Of a DNA stretch of 15,032 nucleotides, positions 1 to 5,988 are shown in pieces. Made by a program: the position numbers and the translations under genes. Every line of letters starts with the position of its first letter. Positions within the stretch are counted from its first letter, which is position 1. This DNA comes from an uncultured Polaribacter sp. (GTDB lineage Bacteria > Bacteroidota > Bacteroidia > Flavobacteriales > Flavobacteriaceae), in assembly GCA_937936695.1 (NCBI GenBank), contig CALHCK010000242.1:1-15032 (forward strand), written 5' to 3'. The notes beneath the pieces are model-generated. The model was not told where the DNA came from. It was given only the letters and a program-made list of their open reading frames with translations, and searched no databases.

Positions 1-887
1 ACGTGTAAACGTGTAATATACTCTTCCATATTAGTAACCTTTCTCATTATACCTAATAACGTTTGCACCATAGCAAAACCTGAAAAGATTGCTCCGGCAA
101 CGAAATAAGGAGGGAAAATTGTAGAGTGCCATCCTGGATTAATAGAAGTAGCAAAGTCCATAGATACAATTGTGTGTACAGAAAGTACTAAAGGAGTTGC
201 TAAACCAGCAAGTACTAAAGATACCTCTTCAAAACGTTGCCAATCTTTTGCTCTACCAGACCATCCAAAGCTTAATAAAGCATATATTTTCTTTTGAAAA
301 GGCTTAACAGCTCTATCACGTATCATTGCAAAATCTGGTAATAAACCTGTCCACCAAAATACTAATGATACAGATAAATATGTAGAAATTGCGAATACAT
401 CCCATAATAATGGTGAGTTAAAGTTTACCCATAATGATCCAAATTGATTTGGAATCGGTAACACCCAGTATCCGTTCCATGGTCTACCCATGTGAATAAT
501 TGGAAACAAACCTGCCTGAAAAACGGCAAAAATTGTCATTGCTTCTGCAGAACGGTTAATTGCCATTCTCCATTTTTGACGGAATAATAATAGTACTGCA
601 GAAATAAGTGTTCCTGCGTGACCAATACCTACCCACCATACAAAGTTGGTAATATCCCAAGCCCATCCAATGTTCTTGCTTAATCCCCAAACTCCAATAC
701 CAGTTCCTACGGTATAGAATATACATCCAAATCCCCATAGCATTGCTACTAAAGAAATATAAAATGCTATATACCAATTTTTGTTTGCTTTACCTTCTAT
801 AGGTTTTGCAATGTCTTCGGTAATATCATGGTAACTTTTATCACCTAATACTAAAGGTTCCCTTATGGGTGCTTCGTAATGAGACAT
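1..887 (-). CDS. actC: ActC, NrfD-like quinol-binding membrane subunit of alternative complex III (partial, 3' end missing)
   Basis: Integral membrane subunit of alternative complex III; in this family it binds menaquinol and works beside ActB in the cytoplasmic membrane. I translated it from the ATG at 887; 295 codons are visible and the frame stays open to the left edge. The family usually has about 450-470 residues, so about a third is missing. The soluble N-terminus (1-37) is followed by hydrophobic segments at about 38-60, 79-102, 116-133, 161-180, 224-245 and 257-280. Typical NrfD/PsrC features are visible: the GIGHAGTLISAVLLL stretch near 87-101, HMGRPW at 132-137 and GWHSTIFPPYFVAGAIFSG near 252-270. 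It starts 22 bp after the actB stop, as expected for co-transcription in the order actA-actB-actC. A plain polysulfide or DMSO reductase anchor is the alternative, but the actA and actB neighbours make ActC much more likely. Confidence 0.93.
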   Translation of the reverse strand, partial: MSHYEAPIREPLVLGDKSYHDITEDIAKPIEGKANKNWYIAFYISLVAMLWGFGCIFYTVGTGIGVWGLSKNIGWAWDITNFVWWVGIGHAGTLISAVLLLFRQKWRMAINRSAEAMTIFAVFQAGLFPIIHMGRPWNGYWVLPIPNQFGSLWVNFNSPLLWDVFAISTYLSVSLVFWWTGLLPDFAMIRDRAVKPFQKKIYALLSFGWSGRAKDWQRFEEVSLVLAGLATPLVLSVHTIVSMDFATSINPGWHSTIFPPYFVAGAIFSGFAMVQTLLGIMRKVTNMEEYITRLH

Positions 888-909
888 ACTTTTATATCTT
901 AAATTTAAA

Positions 910-3900
910 TTACGCTTCGTTTGTATTTCTTACTTTAACTTGATAGATTACATTAGGTTTTGTTTGTAAGTAATCTAATACGTTATAAGCTCTTTTATCT
1001 TCTGCTAATGCAGCAACTTTGTCTTTTTTGTTATTAACATCTCCAAAGACCATTGCACCTGTTGTACATGCTGATGAACAAGCTGTTTCAAATTCATCTG
1101 TGTTTACAGCTCTTCCTTCTTTCTTAGCTTTTAAAATTGTTGCTTGTGTCATTTGAATACACATAGAACATTTTTCCATAACTCCTCTAGAACGAACTAC
1201 TACATCAGGATTTAAAACCATTTTCCCATATTCATTGTTCATGTTAAAATCAAACTCGTTATTATTTGCATAATTAAACCAGTTAAATCTACGAACTCTA
1301 TATGGACAGTTGTTTGCACAATATCTTGTACCAACACATCTGTTGTACGCCATTTGGTTTTGACCTTGACGACCATGAGATGTTGCAGCTACAGGACAAA
1401 CAGTTTCACAAGGAGCGTGATTACAGTGCTGACACATCATTGGTTGGAAGGTAACCTCAGGATTTTCAGCTTCAGTTTCTAATGCTTCATACATTTCTCC
1501 TCTGCTTAATCCTAATTCTTTAGCCTCTTCTCTTGTTTCTACTTCTGAAGAATAGTATCTATCGATACGCAACCAGTGCATATCTCTACCAACTCTTACT
1601 TCTTTTTTACCAACAACTGGTACATTATTTTCTGCATGACATGCTACTACACACGCACCACAACCTGTACAAGATGTTAAATCTATAGATAAGTTAAAGT
1701 GATGACCAACTTCTCTGTTATGCTCATCCCATAAATCTATTGTATTTGCTTCTACCTCTTTATGATCATAAGATACATAAGATGGTTTATTCCATCCTTG
1801 GTGATGATCTTTAGGATCTACTGTTTTGTAATCTTTTAAAGATGCAACCTTTAAGATATCATGACGTCCAGCAATTGTTTTCTGTACTTGTGTACATGCA
1901 TATTGGTGTGTTCCTGATACTTTTTCTATAGAAACTCCGTATTGAACATTGTTTCCGTTAGCATAAAGCGGATATGCATTTACACCAACTTGCATTTCAT
2001 CTTTTAATCCAAAAGTTTTACCATAACCTACAGCTAAACCAAATGAACCTTTAGCTTGACCTGGTTGAATCATTACAGGAACAGTAACTTCAACTCCATT
2101 CACTGAAACCTTAGCATAATCTCCATCAATAGCTCCATTATCTTTTACAGGGTTTGAAAAACCTAATGTTTTTGCATCTGCAATAGACATCGTTAAATAG
2201 TTATCCCAAGAAGCTCTTGTTATAGGATCTGGAAACTCTTGTAACCAAGGGTTATTTGCTTGTTTACCATCACCTAAACCTGTTTTTGTGTATAAATTCA
2301 ACTCAAAACCAGATGATTTCTTTGCTGTATTAGCTAATAAAGATGCTACATTACTAATAGAAACAGTAGTTTCAAAAGTTGCGTTTGCTACAACTTCTTT
2401 CTTAAAAAAACCATTATGTAAAGCTGTATTCCAAGAACTAATTCCTAAAACATTAGCCTTTGCATATGCTTTTAAATAATCGTAATATTTTGTAGAACTA
2501 CCAGACCATTTTAATAATGTATCTTGTAATTGACGAGTATTAAATAAAGGTTGTATTGTTGGTTGCATTAAACCATACGTAGACTCTTCTAAAAGAGTAT
2601 CTCCCCAAGATTCTAAGAAATGTGGAGTTGGTAATGCGTAGTTAAATACACTTGCAGATTCGTTATTTTCTGTAGATAATGCAATAGATAATTCTAATTT
2701 ATCTAAACTAGCTTTAAATTCAGCTGCGTTAGGTAAAGTATATAAAGGATCAACATTATATGTTATTAAACCAGAGATACTACCTGATTTTAAATCTGAA
2801 ATTAATTGAGCAACTTCTGCATCATTACCCTGACGGATATTGATTGTATTATTAACATCTATAATTTCACTATTTAATATTTTATTAATTTCTAAAGAAA
2901 TTAACTGTGCATTAACATCATTCAACCCTGTTAAAACAACAGCTTTAGAACCCGCTTTCTTTAGGTCTTTTGCAATTGCTTTAATATCAGCATCTATTGG
3001 TGTTGCTTTAGAGCTAACTCCAGCACCAGTTAATTCATTATATAAATTTAACAAAGCAAATATTTGATCAGAAGGTTTTGCAACCACTCTTTTATCAGCA
3101 TTAGCTCCTGTTAAAGACATATTACTTTCAACCTGAACATGGTAAGACATATGTCCTGTTTCAGGTTTTCTACCATCTATATAAGCTTTTTCAAAACCTC
3201 CATGAAAATCTCCCAAGAAATCTGCTCCAAAAGAAACTATTGTTTTTGCTTTTTCTAACTTATAGTTTGGCAAAGCACGTTTACCATACATTGCTTTAAA
3301 AGCATCCGCAGCTCCAGATTCTGAAACAGCATCATAAACAACGTGTTTAGCATTTGGGTTTGCAACTATAAAATCATTAATAATTTTATCAGTTGAAGGA
3401 CTTGCTAAAGAACCTGTTAACAAAACAACAGGCTTATTAGCTTCTTTTAAACTAGCTAACTTACTTGCTATCTCTTTATCTGCAACAGACCATGAAATAG
3501 GCTGACCCGCTTTAGTTGGTTCTTTTAATCGTAACTTCTCATCATACAAAGACAAAACAGCAGCTTGTACTCTTGCACTTGTTGTTCCGTTTGCCTCTTT
3601 ATTAGGCATGATTTGAATTGGACGACCTTCTCTTGTTTTTACCAAAACGTTTGCGAAATCGTAACCATCTGCAATAGATGTTGCATACCAATCTGCAACT
3701 CCAAGAGTTACATCATCTGGCTTTACAACATAAGGAATAGATTTTCTAACAGGACCCTCACAAGCAGCTAAAGAAGCTGCAGCGGTAGTGAAACCAACAT
3801 ATTTTAAGAAATCTCTACGTGATGTAGAAGAATTCTCTAACGTCTCTTTATCACCTAAAAACTCATCTGTAGGAACTTCTTCCACAAACTCATTTTTACT

Positions 3901-3969
3901 TAACGTTTCAACAATAGAACTATCTTTTAGTTCCTCAACACTTTTCCAGTATTTTTTGTTTGAAGCCAT
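910..3969 (-). CDS. actB: ActB, Tat-exported molybdopterin-oxidoreductase-like / iron-sulfur subunit of alternative complex III
   Basis: Fe-S subunit of the quinol:cytochrome c oxidoreductase called alternative complex III, 1019 aa, placed on the outer face of the cytoplasmic membrane. A 50-residue extension, starting MASNKKYWKSVEEL, precedes a textbook twin-arginine signal (TSRRDFLK, R51-R52) and a hydrophobic stretch ending LAAC70. This extended-Tat layout is a known signature of the family. Residues about 90-720 resemble a molybdopterin oxidoreductase catalytic domain; in studied ActB proteins this half carries no molybdenum. The C-terminal half is a four-cluster ferredoxin-like domain. 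Its cysteines are C767-C770-C773-C777, then C846-C849-C854-C858, then C878-C884-C888, then C934-C937 and C964-C968. The third group has three cysteines, which fits the three [4Fe-4S] plus one [3Fe-4S] pattern known for ActB. It lies between actA (71-bp gap) and actC (22-bp gap). Length and motifs are complete and I see no frameshift. Confidence 0.96.
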   Translation of the reverse strand: MASNKKYWKSVEELKDSSIVETLSKNEFVEEVPTDEFLGDKETLENSSTSRRDFLKYVGFTTAAASLAACEGPVRKSIPYVVKPDDVTLGVADWYATSIADGYDFANVLVKTREGRPIQIMPNKEANGTTSARVQAAVLSLYDEKLRLKEPTKAGQPISWSVADKEIASKLASLKEANKPVVLLTGSLASPSTDKIINDFIVANPNAKHVVYDAVSESGAADAFKAMYGKRALPNYKLEKAKTIVSFGADFLGDFHGGFEKAYIDGRKPETGHMSYHVQVESNMSLTGANADKRVVAKPSDQIFALLNLYNELTGAGVSSKATPIDADIKAIAKDLKKAGSKAVVLTGLNDVNAQLISLEINKILNSEIIDVNNTINIRQGNDAEVAQLISDLKSGSISGLITYNVDPLYTLPNAAEFKASLDKLELSIALSTENNESASVFNYALPTPHFLESWGDTLLEESTYGLMQPTIQPLFNTRQLQDTLLKWSGSSTKYYDYLKAYAKANVLGISSWNTALHNGFFKKEVVANATFETTVSISNVASLLANTAKKSSGFELNLYTKTGLGDGKQANNPWLQEFPDPITRASWDNYLTMSIADAKTLGFSNPVKDNGAIDGDYAKVSVNGVEVTVPVMIQPGQAKGSFGLAVGYGKTFGLKDEMQVGVNAYPLYANGNNVQYGVSIEKVSGTHQYACTQVQKTIAGRHDILKVASLKDYKTVDPKDHHQGWNKPSYVSYDHKEVEANTIDLWDEHNREVGHHFNLSIDLTSCTGCGACVVACHAENNVPVVGKKEVRVGRDMHWLRIDRYYSSEVETREEAKELGLSRGEMYEALETEAENPEVTFQPMMCQHCNHAPCETVCPVAATSHGRQGQNQMAYNRCVGTRYCANNCPYRVRRFNWFNYANNNEFDFNMNNEYGKMVLNPDVVVRSRGVMEKCSMCIQMTQATILKAKKEGRAVNTDEFETACSSACTTGAMVFGDVNNKKDKVAALAEDKRAYNVLDYLQTKPNVIYQVKVRNTNEA

Positions 3970-3975
3970 TTATAT

Positions 3976-3996
3976 TTAGTTATTAGTTGTTAGTTA
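3976..3996. repeat. Three tandem copies of a 7-bp unit (TTAGTTR) upstream of actB
   Basis: Within the 71-bp actA-actB gap, TTAGTTA, TTAGTTG and TTAGTTA follow one another without spacing (read on the plus strand). The array ends six bases before the actB start codon. On the coding strand it reads as TAACTAA-type units and puts a TAA in several frames directly before the start. It may only be low-complexity AT-rich leader, but the exact heptamer period is clear. Confidence 0.7.
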
Positions 3997-4040
3997 ACTG
4001 CCTTAGTATACACCAAGACCAAACTATCTTTCTTCTTTAA

Positions 4041-5354
4041 TTAATAGTGACATTTACCACATTCCTTACCACCTAATTGAGCAATGGTAACTTTGTCTAC
4101 ATTGTATTTCTTAGCCAAATCTTCGTGGATTTTCTCGTAATAATCATTACCCTTTAAATCTACTTTTGTTTGCTTATGACAATCTATACACCACCCCATT
4201 GTTAAAGGCGAATGTTGATACAATTCCTCCATCTCCTCTACAGGTCCATGACATTTTTGACATTTTACACCTGCTACAGTTACGTGTTGTGAGTGATTGA
4301 AATAAACAAAATCTGGCAAGTTATGTATTCTAACCCATTTTATAGGCTGCGTGTTTCCTGTATACTCTAAGTTTTCAGCATCCCATCCAGCAGCTTTATA
4401 TACTTTAGCTATCTCTAAATCCAACTCAGCTTTACCTAAAGTTCTATCTTCCATTTCAACTACAGTCTCCTCAGAAACTTCTGAAATATTTTTATGACAA
4501 TTCATACAAACATTTACAGATGGAATACCTGATGTTTTACTGTGTTTTGCAGATGAGTGACAATACTGACAATCTATCTGATTATCTCCAGCATGTATTT
4601 TATGAGAAAAAGCAATTGGTTGTACCGGCTGATAACCTTCATCTACACCTACTTTAAAAACAGTACCAAAGAAAACATACGCTCCTATTAACACTAAAAA
4701 TATTGTTGACAAAACTTTTAAGAATGTATTTTTCTTTAAACCTTCCCAAAGTTCATGTAAATCTCTTTTAAAATTAGAACCTTTAAAATCTGAACCACTT
4801 GCTTTAGCTTTTAATTCGTTTACTTGTTTTAACAAACTAGCAATCATTAAAAACGCAACAATAATAGCAGCCGCTAAAAGATAAATAATCCATTCAGGCG
4901 CACTAGATGAACTTGCACCACTATCAGCAACAACTTCCTGACCAGGAGCCGGAGCCTTCTTAATTTCACCAACAGTTGTATAATAAAGTATATCATCTAT
5001 ATTCTTATCTGACAACTGAGGAAAAGCAGTCATATTAGAACCATTATACTCTTCAAAAATAGCATTTGCATCCGCATCTCCAGATGCTCTTAATTCAGCA
5101 TTATTTTTTATCCATGCCTTTAACCAAGAATTTTCTCTACGACCCTCTACTCCACCAAGAGCAGGACCTACTAATTTCTTATCTAACTTATGACAAGAAG
5201 CACATAAAGATTTAAACAATTTCTTTCCTTCTTTCTGTCTTGCTTCATCTACATCTTGTGAAAAAGATGACAAGCTAAATGCAAAAATTAAAAGAAAGGT
5301 AAAACTTCTTAGAAGTGATGTGGTTAGTCTGTTGTGCAATTCTACACTTTTCAT
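4041..5354 (-). CDS. actA: ActA, six-haem membrane-anchored cytochrome c of alternative complex III
   Basis: Cytochrome c subunit that takes electrons from ActB and passes them towards a periplasmic carrier or oxidase; 437 aa. The N-terminal signal region is hydrophobic at about 17-31, with likely cleavage near S32-Q33. Then comes a class I monohaem domain with CASCH at 51-55 and a probable methionine ligand at M108. Two membrane helices follow (about 155-176 and 211-230). The C-terminal part is a cytochrome c3/c7-like multihaem domain with five CxxCH motifs: C262-H266, C283-H287, C365-H369, C389-H393 and C432-H436. Six haem c sites are therefore expected. The chain ends one residue after the last haem motif. 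It is the first gene of the operon, with a consensus -7 box about 63 bp upstream. ActA is usually described as pentahaem and ActE as monohaem, so the N-terminal domain looks like a fused extra cytochrome; I cannot see whether a separate actE exists beyond the window. Confidence 0.94.
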   Translation of the reverse strand: MKSVELHNRLTTSLLRSFTFLLIFAFSLSSFSQDVDEARQKEGKKLFKSLCASCHKLDKKLVGPALGGVEGRRENSWLKAWIKNNAELRASGDADANAIFEEYNGSNMTAFPQLSDKNIDDILYYTTVGEIKKAPAPGQEVVADSGASSSSAPEWIIYLLAAAIIVAFLMIASLLKQVNELKAKASGSDFKGSNFKRDLHELWEGLKKNTFLKVLSTIFLVLIGAYVFFGTVFKVGVDEGYQPVQPIAFSHKIHAGDNQIDCQYCHSSAKHSKTSGIPSVNVCMNCHKNISEVSEETVVEMEDRTLGKAELDLEIAKVYKAAGWDAENLEYTGNTQPIKWVRIHNLPDFVYFNHSQHVTVAGVKCQKCHGPVEEMEELYQHSPLTMGWCIDCHKQTKVDLKGNDYYEKIHEDLAKKYNVDKVTIAQLGGKECGKCHY

Positions 5355-5416
5355 ATTTAAACTTTGTTTAAAAATATCTATTATAAAATGATGAAACTCA
5401 TTTTTTTTTCGTTGGA

Positions 5417-5424
5417 CAAAAGTA
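5417..5424 (-). promoter_or_regulatory. Probable -7 box of the act operon promoter (TACTTTTG)
   Basis: On the minus strand TACTTTTG matches the Bacteroidota sigma-A -7 consensus TAnnTTTG. It lies about 63 bp upstream of the actA start, implying a leader of roughly 55 nt. The expected -33 TTTG is only weakly present (TTTC about 20 bp upstream), so this half of the promoter is uncertain. Confidence 0.55.
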
Positions 5425-5524
5425 CTACATATTGCTAAATTTTGGAAAGCTAAAGGAATGTTAAATACTAATTTATATTTGTTCTAAATAAAGTTTTTCA
5501 ATCATATATTAGATCACTAGTCGT

Positions 5525-5532
5525 TATTTTTG
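5525..5532 (+). promoter_or_regulatory. Probable -7 box for the SPOR-domain gene (TATTTTTG)
   Basis: TATTTTTG is an exact match to TAnnTTTG and ends 16 bp before the ATG at 5549. Transcription would begin about 10 nt before the start codon, so the mRNA would have almost no leader. I do not find a convincing -33 TTTG at the usual spacing. It shares the 194-bp divergent region with the actA promoter. Confidence 0.5.
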
Positions 5533-5548
5533 TGTAAACATTAAATGT

Positions 5549-5917
5549 ATGATTGGTAAATTAAAAGCAGCAGTATTAATAGTTGTTTTAGCAGCAACAA
5601 GTTACAGTGGTTTTGCACAAAATAGCACACACGTTTCTAAAGAAATAGAACAGTTAGTTAACAAAAAAAGAAGCTATAACAAAACAAATGGTTTTGGTTA
5701 TAGAATACAGTTATACAACGGAAATGAACAAAAAGCAAAACAATACAAAGAACGTTTTAAGCTTGAATTCCCGGGCATTTATTCTAAATTAGTATACAAT
5801 GCTCCTGAATGGAAAATACAGGTTGGAAACTACAAAACTAAACTTGATGCAGATAAAGCTTTAATGAGATTTAAAGAAAAGTTTTCTGGTATTATTGTTA
5901 TTCCTATTGAAAATTAA
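5549..5917 (+). CDS. Small exported SPOR-domain protein
   Basis: A 122-aa protein with an N-terminal signal peptide (hydrophobic about 7-22, likely cleavage after A23 with Q24 as the first mature residue, common in Bacteroidota). A short linker is followed by one SPOR domain at about 49-120. The domain shows the expected pattern: GYRIQLYNGN near 50-59, the LVYNAPEWKIQVGNYKT centre near 81-97, and the ADKALMRFKEKF helix near 101-112. SPOR domains bind peptidoglycan strands stripped of side peptides and so concentrate at division septa; here the domain would act in the periplasm or as a surface-facing soluble protein. No membrane anchor or enzymatic domain is attached, so its precise role is unknown. 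An ATG at 5545 is in another frame and stops after four codons, so 5549 is the start. The gene stands alone, divergent from actA and convergent with infB. Confidence 0.9.
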   Translation: MIGKLKAAVLIVVLAATSYSGFAQNSTHVSKEIEQLVNKKRSYNKTNGFGYRIQLYNGNEQKAKQYKERFKLEFPGIYSKLVYNAPEWKIQVGNYKTKLDADKALMRFKEKFSGIIVIPIEN

Positions 5918-5933
5918 TAGACAAAAAAGCAAT

Positions 5934-5971
5934 AAAAAAGCCGAAGTTTATAATAAACTTCGGCTTTTTTT
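5934..5971. terminator. Strong bidirectional rho-independent terminator between the SPOR gene and infB
   Basis: An 11-bp perfect stem (5940-5950 pairs with 5954-5964, starting GCCGAAG) closes a 3-nt TAA loop. It is followed by seven T on the plus strand and, read the other way, by six T on the minus strand (the A tract at 5934-5939). It sits 16 bp after the SPOR stop and 18 bp from the infB stop, so it can end both convergent transcripts. Confidence 0.95.
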
Positions 5972-5988
5972 ATTTGTATATGTAAGGC

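Noticed and set aside
556..777. 73-codon minus-strand open frame
   Set aside because: It lies inside actC in another frame; the true actC frame over the same bases encodes conserved NrfD-like membrane helices.
3788..3979. Small plus-strand open frames across actB (also 2288-2479, 2840-3067 and 3565-3771)
   Set aside because: All are antisense to well-conserved actB codons and show no recognisable domain or promoter.
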